DNA from: Argentina anserina
Lineage: Eukaryota; Streptophyta; Magnoliopsida; Rosales; Rosaceae
Reading direction: 5' to 3'
Length of the DNA: 64,000 nucleotides
NCBI RefSeq assembly: GCF_933775445.1
Contig: NC_065875.1
Span: forward strand, 27,403,555-27,467,554
The notes under the pieces were generated by a model. It did not search any database. It saw only the letters and a program-made list of their open reading frames with translations, and had not been told where the DNA came from. Below, piece after piece: positions 36,304 to 49,600 of this stretch; position 1 is the stretch's first letter, and the number at the start of each line of letters is the position of its first letter. The position numbers and the translations under genes are program-made.

Positions 36304-39300
36304 TCACCTACGGTCGTGGGCAACCCTTGATCCGAAGGTGGATCTCCAAGCATCGGCGGAGCTTCTGCTTTTAGCATCTGATTTCCTGTCTTCCCTAGGA
36401 TCATGTGATGACTTTTGCTTTCGCAGCATCTCCTCGGCATATCGGTGCCACACGACTTCCCTCTCTTTCCGTGGCATCTTGTTATATCTGGGATCAGGCT
36501 TTAGTAAACGTTTAGCTGTTGACCATGAATTCAGAACTGTTTTTCCTTCCTCTGTCTCTTGGGAGGCTGCTTCTATAGTCAACACTTCAGCCAGCAAAGT
36601 CCTAAACTCGTGTGCACATCGCTGGAAAAGCCAAAACGTAGTAGTAATTAGAACGCGGCTTTACAAAGTTGCAAATATCAAAGGTAAGTCTTTAGGGGAA
36701 ACAAATGAATTGGATCCAATCACCATTTAGTTATATGGTTGATTCATGTCCAAGCTTTCATTTATTTTTCTCTCACAAAGCACAGAGCATAGAGAATGTC
36801 AATTAACAATACTCGGATATGCTTGGCCCTAAACATCAATAACCTACAGCCTATCATATTAAATTACTTGTAACAGGAACATCATTGTCATATTTACCTC
36901 ATGTAGCATCTTTACGTGTTCCCGAAAGAGCTTTTCCATGTCGGATGAATTCAGATCAGAGTTGGCTGCACGCTGTTGTGAGTCCTTCTCCAACTTAGGC
37001 TTAGATTCTGTCCAAGATGCCTGAATAAATGATAAGCAGATATCACAACATCCATAAGTACAGGATCCACCATACTGCCAAATAAATTTATTAATTTCTG
37101 TCATTCCAAATCTTGAAATTGGAAAGAACATACCTGAGGATCTTTGATTGATTCGACAAGTAAAGCTTGAAAAGAAGACACTGCCTCCTTCCTACGAACT
37201 TTCAATCGCACCCTCTCTGTTTCTTGTTCTTCTCTTTCCTTCCGCTTGCGTAGTTCTCGCTCTCTTTCCCTTAATTTATCCTAAAATCAGTGTACGGGAG
37301 AGATCTTGTTTAATCAATATTCACCTCAAATTTCCTAATTCATTTAACAAAGGTTTCTTTTATGTAAGTATTGGTTCGTATTCTGGGTTCAGCAAATACA
37401 CAAAGTTCGAGACTTTTAGATATATAATTCCACATACATGTTCACTGCACAGATCTGAAATCAATTGTGCATATAAGATTGATATTCCTGTTCAATACAT
37501 GTCTTTACCTGCTCGTCCCTTTTAGCTTTTGCCTCTCGTTCTGCTTCCTCTTCCACAGCTTTGAGATCGGATATGTACTTGTTGAATAAAACTTCCCTAT
37601 CCTCGTGCTTAACAGCTTTGTACCTTGGATCATTCCGCAGACTATCTTTCACCTACAGCAGGTTTAAACAAACACTGAATTCTAAGGATATAGAAACTCT
37701 AGCACACTGTAAACAAGTATTTTGTTTAGTTGGTGCAAAACTACTTCCAAAAGTTATATTTCATATCCATAAAAAAAATCCCTTGCATATCAGTTCATAA
37801 TGTTGAGTTAGAATAGGAGAGGAAATTGATAGAAGACTTTTGCATTTTTTTAGGACTTAAACGTGCATTTAGAGTTTAGAGTTAGATCTATGTTATTTAA
37901 AACAAACAAGTTGGTTTGTTATGACACTACTAAATTCCTGATTAGTGGATTAGAAATAAATAAACCTGCTGTAGAATGCACATACCCTGGACCAACGGGA
38001 ATTTACAGTAATATCCCCTTTTTCTTGAAGCATGCACTTAAAACTAGTTGCTGCTGCAGCACGCTCTGCTTCAGCCTTTTCTTCTGCAGCTTTCTTCAAT
38101 GGCAGGACTCTGCAAATGAACAAAAAGAAATTGTCTATGAAAATTTTTGATAGTCAAAACTGAGCATAGAAAGAGAATCTAGATTTACCAAACAAATCCA
38201 AAGGAGATTATGGGCAAAAAGCGCACACCCAATGAATGTGGGAATCTGGTTAGTGTACTATTTGCTGACTCATGTAGCTTTCAAGGGTTATCAATGGATA
38301 TCACTTTCTCTGTCTTAGAAACAGTTCATACAAATTTAAATAAGGATTCAAATCAGAACGAATAGGCACAAATATGATAGTTCAGCTGAGTCTACTGCAC
38401 TGCACTAGGAAAAGTGAACATGGACTATATGTCGCCTTGACACTGACACTTTTGTACGGCAGAAAATTATCTTATCGCGCCTCAATTACAGTTATCGTCT
38501 AGGAAAGGTTCACAGCATGAAAGGGTTTCTTTCTTTATTAACTGTTACTGTAAAACATAAATTTCAAAAACAAAAGACGCAATAATATAAAAGGTGGTTA
38601 GCCATTAGCCCATTATATTCTGAGATTGAGAAAATACTTTTTGAATGATCAAAGTATAATGATCGATGATGTCACTTGTATGTATGAATCAGATAACTAA
38701 ACTATGACCCCAACGGCTAGAAAGTAAAGAAGCATCCACGCAATGGATTATTTACGCTATAATATGAACAGGAATATGATCTACTCTCCGTATTCAGTGC
38801 TACCTTTCATTCAATAAATGCTCTCGATCCTTGCGGTCCAAATTCTCAAAGCGTGGATCATTGCCCCATTTCTTTCTGAAACTGTGGTAATCTGTGGCAT
38901 CATTAATATCCTGAAAAGTTAAAAGTAAGTTAATAAGCTATTTTCAACACCACAGTTCAGGTAACAAAAAGACACAACAAGCTTAAAACTAGGGAACTCT
39001 TTAAGACCTCCACTGCTTCAGCCAGTAAGTGCTTAAATGCCTCTATTGAAGCCTTCTGAGCTGCTCGTTTCTCCTTTCGTTCCTCCTCTGCACGTGTCTT
39101 AACATAGTGTTCAAACAAGGCTCTCCTTGAATAACTTGGAATTACCTGCAATAGGGCCTTTGTCAATACATAACTGGCAGGAGTAAATAAGTAGACAATG
39201 CTGCAAAGAGAGGGAAATTCCAACAACTACTGCCTCCCATCCAGCTGTGCCATAATATTCACAACAAGATTGTAAAAATTGAATTTGGCTGCAGATGAAG

Positions 39301-42300
39301 TGTTGAAAGAGGGGAAGCCAGAGATCAAACTTATCTTAGGATCTATGAAAAATGGAAGAGAGAAGGTTGCAGCAGTGTAGCAACCCTTCATAAAAGCTTC
39401 AAAATTGTAGACTTCCCAAAAGAAGAAAGGAAAGAAAATGTTCTTCTCAGTAGCCCGCATCAGAACAATTAGTAAACAAATTAATATATACACATACATA
39501 CACATATATCTTCACATGACCCCGAAGCAAATCGGGGACGCTATAACTAACTGAAAAGGTTTCTACACATTTTTATTCTTCCACAAGATCCAATAAAATT
39601 GTTTCAAGCAATTCTAGTTTTAACTTTTCCAGGGCCATCTAATTCATGGAATTCTAAATCTTTACTAAGTGAATCACAAACCTTAAATCGTGGATCAAAC
39701 ACTATCTTTGGCAGTTCCTTCTCCCATTTTGAAAATGGTGCAATTCCCCGCTCTTTGAGCATCTCCTGTATATATGATATTCGTATCATTAGCATCTCTA
39801 GTAGCAGCAACTCAATCAAACTCGACTAGATTTTGGAATGACTACATTTATAGTTTCAGAAAGAAGAAATAGCACCAAACTACATGGTATACTCATCTAA
39901 GTTGAAACCTTCAAGACTGATAACAACAGGGCATATCCAGAAACAACACAAAAGTATAAGGAAAACAAAATAGAATTAACTCAAAGTATAAGAGTACAAA
40001 TTGATCAAAAAATTAAAGAAAGCAAATGGAAACATCTGCCAATACTACGTCATTTAATTTTTAGTATGTGAAGGATTATAGAAGATTCAAAGGACTTCAA
40101 AATATGGTCCATTTTTTCAGTGAAACATATTATAGTGATACAGTGCTAGAAACAACATACACCTTGAATTGAGTGATACCCTCCTCTTTTGTTGGCCCAC
40201 TATCTGCATCCTCTGAATCTGATGATGAGTCAGAGATGTTACCATCTCCATTAGTGTCATTTACCCTATCTTTGCTATTCTCGCTCTGCTGGACCTTAGG
40301 TGTAATCTCAACTCCTTTCGAGCCATTTAATTCTGAAGGTCCTGAAGCTGGTGATGAAGTAACAGGAGCTCCAGAATCCTGCAACTTCTTTTTTATCAGG
40401 TCGAGCGCAGATGTTGAACCTTGCACAGTTGAGGCCTTGTAAGCCATGGCTTCACGACCACCTGTGCTAATAGCTGGAGCACTCAAACTAATTGGAGCAG
40501 ATTCTTTTTCAACCATTTGACTATCCTTTGGCGCTGACACTGGATCTTCTTTTGGAGTGTCATCATCCTGCTTCTTTCTCATGTCTATCACTTCATTTGG
40601 GATCTGCCAGCTGCTAACCTGATTGTGGGAAAGCGCAAGAGGGATGGGAGCAAGGTTTATCATTAGTAATGCCTAAGAAAACTCAAAGAAAAGAAAATTT
40701 GTTGGCATCATGAAGGTTTAAACAAACAAGCCATACCTTGGTTTTGCTATTATGGTAAAACTTTTTCCCATCACTCGTTGTAACCAACACCCAATCAGTT
40801 CCGGATAAATTAACCCTAAACAGAAAAGAGCCAAACCATTTAGATTAAATAATATTCCATGGCATTTTTCCTTATATGCCTTTTGGGATATAAGAAGAAG
40901 ACTATTGAAAATACTGACATCAGAAAAATTAAAAAAACAACTTACGTTGAAACAGGAACTGGCTGCATAGAGACCTTATCAGGCTGCACAGAAGAGCAAT
41001 TAAGGGTTAATAAGACACAACACAAAAGGCAATGACAAGGCTAAAGTCGTGTACAATCCCAATCCTAAAAAGGATAGAATGGTCTCTAACGATACTGTAT
41101 TTTAGATAATATTTGTTTAAGAAGCGCAAGTGCTAATCTTCTATCAAGATAAGAAAAGGGTGCAAGTTGTATTTGTTGAATCCTCAAAACATATATAATT
41201 ACAACAATCATCAATTTGATGAAATCGATATAGCTTACTTTTTCAAGTGACAAATACTATGGAGATGCAGAAAAGACAACAGCAATACATAGAGACTCAG
41301 ACAACGATGCAAGGCTCACACAACATAGTAGACTGACATACTCGCACCAAAAAATTTAAAAAAAATCCCTAGACACAACTCATAGTACATGTATGAGAAT
41401 AGTAGGGACCAAAGCTCCATACCTACAGGAATAGGATGAAGAAGACTATGGTCCACTTTCTCACCACTTAAATTGGAATGTGGACACATACAAGGCGGTC
41501 TGCTTACAATAAGATGTTATTAAATAGGATGAACATAGTAATTCAAGGCCTAAGAAAGAAATGCACCAGCATTAATCCACCTCAAAATGTTTTCAACCTG
41601 CATCTTGAGTAAAGTTATATCTAGCATCTAGCGGTAACAAAAATGTGATTCAAGAAACGTCATCTTGCAAACCAGAGTTAAGGGAATAAGTAGCATATGA
41701 ATATAGTGCATAATAACTCTACACACCTCCTCCTTAAATCCAGGAGGCTTGTCATAAGTTGATTCACCGGTCACAGCATTATAATAGTATACAACTCCTG
41801 TCTCTGTCTTGTGTGCAGTCCAAGCATCCAACTGTTGATTGAAAGCAGCTATATATTGGTTACCTGCCTCATGAGCATGTTTTCTATCATCTACAAAATT
41901 TCAAATTGAATGTAGCATTGAATCAGGAGAGATCAATCAGACCCAATACTTTATTACAGTGTTCCTTCATGATTAACTAAAGGAGGAAAGCATGACCATA
42001 CCGATTCCAGAATGAGGTAATCCTGTCTGCATCCATGAAGAGGGTGCCAGTTGATGACCAGAAGTGGAAGACAAAGATATTGCAACCGTATGTCCGATGG
42101 GAGTGACACCAGGAGGCTGAGAATCGGATATAGAAACAGAAGGGGGAGGCATAACACGTGTAGGCAAAGGAAAGGGATCAGGAAAAGCAGCAGGATATGG
42201 CTGAAATGGTAACCTAGTTATGCCTTCCATCTGCGGGGACTGCACCCAGACTCCATGGGGGTTAGCAACCATACCAGGTAAAGATGGGTAGGGAGCGCCT

Positions 42301-43181
42301 GCATGTGGCTGAACAGAAGATGATGCAATAGGATGTGTTTGCAAACTAGGTCTAAGTGCTACAAAAGAAGAATCAACGGGTGCAGATTGAGCAGTCGGAT
42401 TAAAGGACAATTGAACTGAGTGGGCTGTTCCAGGGGGACCAGGCATTCCATGACGTGTGTTAAATGACAAGGCATTCCCGGTTTCTTGTGCAGTAGCAGG
42501 TGAGACATTCTGCTGTCATCAGAGAAACTATAACAATTAATCTTTACATACAACCAAGGACACAAAGGACATCTCAGGCAACTATCCCACTGAGACATAG
42601 GCAAAAGTTATACATCTTTATAATTGCAGCAATAACTCTTTGGAAGACCATTGTTTCCTTTACTAAATTTATATTCATGTGTGGATAGCAAAATTGTAAA
42701 CAATTAATTAATATGTAAGTTCATATGAAACTGTAAAAATCCTCACCATGCCAGATTGAAACCACTGATTATTGGGGAAGGGATGATTAGAGTTTGGAAT
42801 GTTGTATGAAAAAGAGGGACTGGTAAGAGATGACAGACCAGGAACTGGGGGTTGAAGAACCATCGGAGATGCTGACTGATTGAACTTAGTCGCCTGCATT
42901 GATAAAAAAAAAGAAACACATTTAGAGCCAGATATATGATTATATCCATTTGAAAATTGAGATGGATTTAATAAATTAGTACTGACAGTAGGTGATGGCT
43001 GCTGAGAGGTTCCAAAAGTGTCAATTGTGTTTGGAGGCACACTGTAAGAGATTGGTGTGCCTGCACTTGACACAAGTGGAGCAGAAGTTGGCGTTGAAGG
43101 ACCCCCTGCAGGTGAGTCTGAAACTGGGGATTGAGATACAGGTGGATGCACATCCTGCGGTAACCAAGCTGGCGTTGCCAT
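36304..43181 (-). CDS. PRP40C: Pre-mRNA-processing protein 40C (WW-FF scaffold)
   Basis: Plant PRP40 proteins link U1 snRNP components and the RNA polymerase II C-terminal domain. Reverse-strand start at 43181: MATPAWLPQDVHPPVSQSP, followed by a long Pro/Ser/Thr-rich region to about 41970. Two WW domains: WTAHKTETGVVYYYNAVTGE at about 41733-41831, and one split by an intron at about 40590-40830 (DWVLVTTSDGKKFYHNSKTK, then VSSWQIP). An acidic Ser/Glu stretch follows. FF domains: FSKWEKELPKIVFDPRFK (about 39610-39770), RRALFEHYVKTRAEEERKEK (about 39020-39150), YHSFRKKWGNDPRFENL (about 38820-38910), NDPRYKAVKHEDREVLFNKY (about 37510-37650), and a last one ending in LKPDPRYNKMPRKEREVVWH (about 36410-36600). 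I located domain exons but did not join every small exon. The 5' UTR is probably split (donor near 43840). Confidence 0.92.
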
Positions 43182-46100
43182 TACTTGATCTGCTTGCGAT
43201 TAAGAAACAAATTTAGAAAAGAAAAAAAAACAAAGTATTCGCACCGACAAGCAAGCGTTTCATCCAGATAAGCAAATCCTCTCAGGCATGAAGCTAAAGA
43301 TAATAAAAGATATAACATATACATTTGTGGACATAACAGCAAGCAAGTTCTTAATACCTACAGCGGCAAACATCACCCTGCTAAAATCGTTTTCAGTGCA
43401 CATATCTGATTCTGTCTTTCGACGATTATCGGTTATAGCCTTAGAAGTGAAATCAGCTTATCCTAACAATGTCCCACTGCCAACTTAAAGTCAAGCTTAC
43501 TGAAACAACACTTTCTGTGCTCATCTATATAAAAGTCTCAAATCTTTCGAAATGAACCGTAACGAAATTCTATGTGTTGTTGCAGGTTTGCATCACAGTC
43601 ACCTCAATCTGAGGCTTCATTCTATTTCATTGTTCTAATTAATCACCTCGATTCCTAATTTTAACTCTATCTAACAAACATTAGGCATAATGTGTATCAG
43701 AGCAGACCTAACTCATAAAGGTAGATACGATCAAAACAGAGAACAAACGACGGAAAATAACAAGGCGACATGGTGTTTCTTCATGAAATTTATTTCCAGA
43801 AATCAAAAGAGAGAGAGAGGTAATTAGTGATGGACTAACCAAACGGAGGAGCAGAAACGGCGCGTCGTAAGATAGAGAAGAGGAAATTGAGTTTGATTGG
43901 TGTCAGTGGAGGGTAGGTCTGCGGTGGACTGCGGCGGAGCGGTGAGCGGCCGAGACGGAGGAAGTTTGAGAGTGGCGGGGGAAGAAGAGAGGTTCTAGTA
44001 TCGACGAATTATATGGGTGAACGGGAGCTCGACCCGACCCAATCCAACCTTTTGGTTTGGTGGGCCACATGAGTCAAGCCCAAGAGAGGGAGACCGAGCG
44101 GTTTGAGCCTAACCCAATGAGCGAGAGCTTTGCTCTACGTATATTGAAAACATAAATACAATGATAAAATAATTCATCAATATTACATTAACTTTTGAGA
44201 ATACTTTGTACGATTATAGATTTAGAATAATTTGCACTCGAATAATCCCAATAATCATTTATATGCATGCTCTTCAGCTATCATCTTATACGTAGAATAT
44301 AATTAAGCAACATCAATATATAGCATGATGATGTTTATGGATTGTACATTGTGGGTAACAAAACTTCTAACCACTCAAACCATGTGCGTTGCCTTATACG
44401 ATTTTTTCGTCAAATGCCACCTTGTCGAGATTCCATGAGAACGCTCTTCTTGTGAATTTACCGAGTTGGACTAAAAGTCATTGCGGCACACAAGTTTTGG
44501 AGATTTTTTCTAATTTTAAAACTAATTTTATTTCATCTGTGAGTGTCTATTAATACTCTATAACTCCACACTAACCCTTTAAGTTATTGAAATTCATATT
44601 CATCATATCATATTATCGAAGAGATTGATCGGTTAGGCATCAAAAGAGGCTCTCGGACTAAGTTGTGGATCCGACATCGTGTTATAGATCAAATCAAGGA
44701 GGCGTCTCTGCCGATGGTTTTCAAGTTTGGTCTAAATTAGATTTCGGCGACCCTCTCATTCAAGTACTTGAGGGTTACGGAGTTTTGTCGGGTATGTGGA
44801 TTGTTGGAGCACCTTGAGGCTGGCTATGTAGGTGCTCCGGATTTGTCGAAGCCTCAAGTGCTCGGTGGTGCATCAATGCAAAGTCATAGAGTGGCAGGTG
44901 CCGACTTGAATGGTGGTAAGGGGAAATGAAATCTTCAAAACCATAACCCTAGTTTCTCCTTGGTGTCGAGTTGGTCCGCATGCAGTAGTAGGGAACTTGG
45001 GATGAGTGCTAACCCATATGAGGGTGCACGGCTCTCTCTGTTGGGGGAGGGGTAGTGGGGATGTGGCAGGCGCCATCATCCAAGGGGCCTCAGTTGTCTT
45101 TCTCTTTTTCGGAGATGACAACAACAAAGTTAGCAACCCAATTGGCTCGAATCTTCCCTCAGCCGGTGGCGGGTGCAGGTTCCAAAGGTGGTAATAATCC
45201 CGGATGAGCTTGTAGATCCAGTGTAGAAGGTTGTTGCTTTGGCAAATTTAGGCTCGAAGCAAAGTGCTTGTGGGGATGGTTTTAGTAAACGGCATCGTCT
45301 TCTTGGACATGGTATGGAGCTTGTCCCTTTTGATATTTCTTTTTATGCTAATTTGTCTTTGCCGGTTGCAAATGGTAGCTTTGTAGTTTCCCCGGCCAAG
45401 AAGGAGGTGATGAAGAGGCAGGTAGGTCGTCCTAAAGGTTCTACTAGCAAACCTAAGGTGGTGAAGGAAGGTGAACCAAATAAGTCAACCCTTCATGTGG
45501 GCTAACCCGAATCAGAGACCTGGCGGTTACGGCCGTCTCAAACTTTGTAGTGGTCATGTGTGAACATTAAAATGCAGTCATTTAAACTTTACTTTTTATG
45601 AAAACAAAATTTAACAAACGGACAATATAAACTCAAATGTAATCAATAAAACACTAAAATATCATTAGATATACTTGCAAAAGATGCTAAATATTCAATA
45701 CAAGGTTAAAGTAATTACAAAAGATGATTTATTGAAAACCACTCACATTCTTAGCATCACCTACGCTCATTTGAAAATATATCTACTTACCTTCGTAGTA
45801 GTATAATCATCAATCATATTAACACAATTGAATTTCTCAAGATAATCATTATTAATTGAAATCAAAGCAAGAGAAGAGAATAAAAGACATATGAAAAGAA
45901 GAAGAGGAACCGAGGAAGCAATAAAAAAAATTATGCTATATGTTAATCGGCTTTCACTAGTCCACTACCCTAAAATATAGTTATTGATTCGATTTGATAA
46001 TTGGTCCATTAAAGAAATGGAGAGATCACCCATTTTTAATTTGCATGGTCAAACTTGATGGAAAAAAAAGCCTCATATATTGCACTTTTTAGTATTATTT

Positions 46101-47487
46101 AATTTTTATTCAATAGATTAAAAAAGGAACGTACGGCCCTATACGGTCGAGCTCATTGCACGTGTGCAGAGCCGGCTTTACTGGGGGCAGTGACCCTTAA
46201 CAAATTGTAATGTTCATTTTTTTTCCCATAACTTATGAGAAGGGAAAATTTGAAGAAAAAAAAACATAATTTTTTAATTGTATTAAAAAAACATAATTAT
46301 TTTGGTCCAGGAAACAGAAATGTGTTGATGTTTGAAAAAGAAAAAGATGTTTCTAAATGTACCTAGCAAATGTTTAAGTTGACACAGCAAAATAGTTTTT
46401 ATTTTTTATTTCCATTGCTACCCCTTCTAACTGCAACTAAGTTCCAAAAGTCCAACGCCATTCTGCTTCTTCCATTATCGTTGTTTCTTCTTCTTTTCTT
46501 TCCTATTAGTTTTGTTACTATAATCTTGAATATGATGGATTATCAACTTGCAACCTTAAAACATAAGTTACAGAGCCCTAAAGTGAAATTGAATTGTTGC
46601 GCTTGCATATCCATGATTCCATCTCGGCCAGTTCGATCGATCTACTATCATATATTGACATATATGCGATTGATTATTAGTCAAAAGAATCTACAGTAGA
46701 TGCATATATACCATTCAATTAATACAAGGGTTGTTAGAACCTCATAAACTTTCAATTGTTACCAAAGAATCTATTCTGGTCAAATTAAGAAGAACACCTA
46801 ATTTATGTACAAGGCTTTTGAGAAAGATCAAATAAGTCCTCCTCCTGCAAATGAGATGACCAAATCAACTTTGAGAAGAATATTTTGTCAACAGTTTGAT
46901 TGAACTCACTAGAGGTGAGCCATTGAGAAAATCTGGGGACCAGGGATGAGGACGAACAAGTCCAGCCAATGATGATTTTTTTCTTAACTTATTTAGAATA
47001 AGGGGTAGAATCGGAAGATTGGCAAAAAATGAGTTGTTGCTGGGGTCTAATAAGATATTTACGGGTACATTTAGTACCACCAAAAGAAAAAAAAGTACTT
47101 TAACAAAAAAAAAAAACGAAAAGAAACAGCACAAACTACAAAAGTACAAAGTGGACACGGGGAGCGCACCACTACCCCGCGGCGGCTCCGTCCAATGTGA
47201 AAGGAGAGAGAATTTACAACCAAAAATAAGAAGAAGAATGAAGAAAAACACGAGAAATAAGTAATTATCCACGTCTTCCACATTTTGAGGTGCCGATCTC
47301 TCTCGCTTTCTCCTGGTCCTCTTTTTCATTCCCCCCCTCTGTTGTTCCTTGACCTTCTCTTTTACATGGAGGTCTACCAACAACAACAGCAGCACCCCAA
47401 GCCCCCCAAACAATCCATGTTTCCCAATGCGATTTCTCATGCCCCAATCTCAATCACGGCTTCCGGACTCATCTCCACCGCTCATTA
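43182..47487. other. Divergent intergenic region between PRP40C and NTMC2T5
   Basis: From 43190 to about 43990 lies a probable PRP40C leader with an intron, then its promoter with TGGGCC-type and AAGCCCA words around 44057-44080. About 44640-45510 is a coding relic (separate entry). About 45560-47280 is AT-rich with A-runs and no recognised gene; a forward open frame at 46370-46699 is low-complexity and not called. The NTMC2T5 promoter and leader should lie just before 47488. Confidence 0.5.
44640..45510 (+). pseudogene. Decayed LINE ORF1 / gag-like (DUF4283-type) relic
   Basis: Translated pieces resemble the nucleic-acid-binding ORF1 of plant LINEs. The order is a stretch near 44720-44810 reading FKFGLN and YLRVTEFCRVCGLLEHLEAG (a partial zinc-knuckle beginning), then LSKPQVLGGASM, then much later KRQVGRPKGSTSKPKVVKEG, an AT-hook-like GRP segment, at about 45415-45470. 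Stops and frame changes break it into at least three frames. No reverse transcriptase, no poly(A) tail and no target duplication were seen, so only a relic is claimed. Confidence 0.5.
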
Positions 47488-49541
47488 ATGATTACACAAA
47501 GCTTCTCGCAGCCTCTCCCCCACTGCCCATGTGGAAACACCACCACTATTATCACAACCACCCCTCCGAGAAGAAGAAGGAAGCCGCAGCACCACCTAGT
47601 TCTCCCCATTTTCCGGCGCAAAACTCTCCGCAGAAAACTCTGTTTCGGTTTCACCGCTGCTTGTGCTATCTCCCCGGATGGCGGCTCCGGGGCTAATAAC
47701 ATGAACATAGAGATCGCCAATTCGACCCGACGAGCTGCCAAGAACTTGGTGCTGAAGCGGTTCTCGAGGGAGTTGGACGCCATAGATGAGTTTAACGATG
47801 AGTCACAGATTCAGATGGGCTCGAGCTTCTCCAACTTCCAAGAAGACCCTTTTGTAGATAAGCTCAGGACTCAGCTGGGAGTGATACACCCAATGCCGTC
47901 CCCTCCGATTAACAGAAACATTGTGGGGTTGTTCGTCTTCTTCTTCTTCGTTGGTGTTGGGTTTGATAAGTTCTGGACTTCGAGGAAGAAGAAGAGCAAG
48001 GCGGTGGGGAGTGACAATGGGCCGAGGGAGGCGTGGCCGCAAGTGCCGACGAGCTTCTCGTTGTTTTTGGAGAAGGATTTGCAGAGGAAGGAGTCGGTGG
48101 AGTGGGTGAATATGGTGCTGGGGAAGCTGTGGAAGGTTTATAGAGCCGGGCTCGAGAATTGGCTCATCGGGTTGCTTCAGCCGGTTATTGATGATTTGAA
48201 GAAGCCTGACTATGTTGAGAGAGTTGAAATCAAGCAGTTTTCGCTGGGGGATGAGCCGCTGTCTGTTAGGAATGTTGAAAGGAGAACATCCCGTCGTGTC
48301 AATGATCTACAGTGAGTTTGCAACTTAAACGAGTTTTGAGTTTTACTAATGCTTGTTTGATCTATTAAGGTTGTCTGTACATTGGATATGGCATATTATC
48401 GAAAACACTATGAATTGTTTGATCAAAGCACCGTTGGTCGTTTGGAAACTCGGTTTTTCATGCTGGCCTTCTATGTCAATACACACCGTCTAACATTTGG
48501 TTATCCGTTTATGTCATTCAGGTACCAGATAGGTCTCCGTTATACTGGTGGTGCTCGCATGCTGTTAATGCTTTCGCTGAAATTTAGCATCATTCCCATT
48601 TATGTGCCGGTCGGTGTTCGAGATTTTGATATTGATGGAGAGCTTTGGGTGAAATTGCGCCTGATACCGACATCACCTTGGGTTGGAGCTGTTCAATGGG
48701 CTTTTGTCTCACTACCCAAAATCAAATTTGAACTGTCACCATTCCGCTTGTTCAACCTAATGGGTATGTCGTTAGTGATTTCATAACTTAATTTGAATCT
48801 AGTATGTTATGTGCTTGAGAGGAAGGATAGGGATAATAGAGGAAATGAAAGATGGGGTGAAAAGGTCCGGGAAGGGTATGTGGTAAAGTGGGAGGTGAGG
48901 AAGAAATGTTGTGTGAGCTTAGGTAGACTGTTTTGTATAGAAGTAAGTTTATATTAACGTTAATGAAGTAGTTATGGATTGTGAACCAATTTGAACTTGC
49001 AACCCCCCCCCCCCCCCCCCCCCCCCACACACACACATAATATCATATCATTATAACTAATAACAGATGAAATAATTATGCCATGCATATCCACTTCTTA
49101 TGTAAGTCAAAGCTCGCACTGTTTACACTTTACAACACAACAGTTTAGAAGTATTATTTCTGCAACTAATCCTTTGAAGAAGGTTTGTCCAAATTATTTC
49201 AACAGAGAAAGGGAGGTGAGGAAGAAATGTTGAGATTGAGTATAACTTTAATCGGTCCCTGATAGAGATTTAAAAAACTTTCATTAGATCCTATACAAAC
49301 ACTCTCCTCACTACCTGTCAGTCTGTCATCCATCTCAAAAATAATCATGTGCAGTACAGATTATGCTGAAGCTGATTACCATCATCCATTTTACCATATT
49401 CAGAATTGTTTTATTTGCTTGCATTGTTTCATATTTAAGAAATCATCATATGTTGAAGATACTGATAAATGTTTCTTCTCTTCTTTGTGCATGCTCTGGG
49501 CAATTTCAGCAATCCCCGTTCTCTCAATGTAAGTGAATGGC

Positions 49542-49600
<59 letters not shown>

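Noticed and set aside
42359..42604. 81-codon and 68-codon alternative frames within PRP40C
   Set aside because: Alternative-frame readings of the Pro/Ser-rich PRP40C coding exons.
46865..47440. 191-codon reverse-strand frame upstream of NTMC2T5
   Set aside because: Phe/Leu-rich translation of T-rich antisense to the NTMC2T5 promoter and leader; simple sequence, not a gene.
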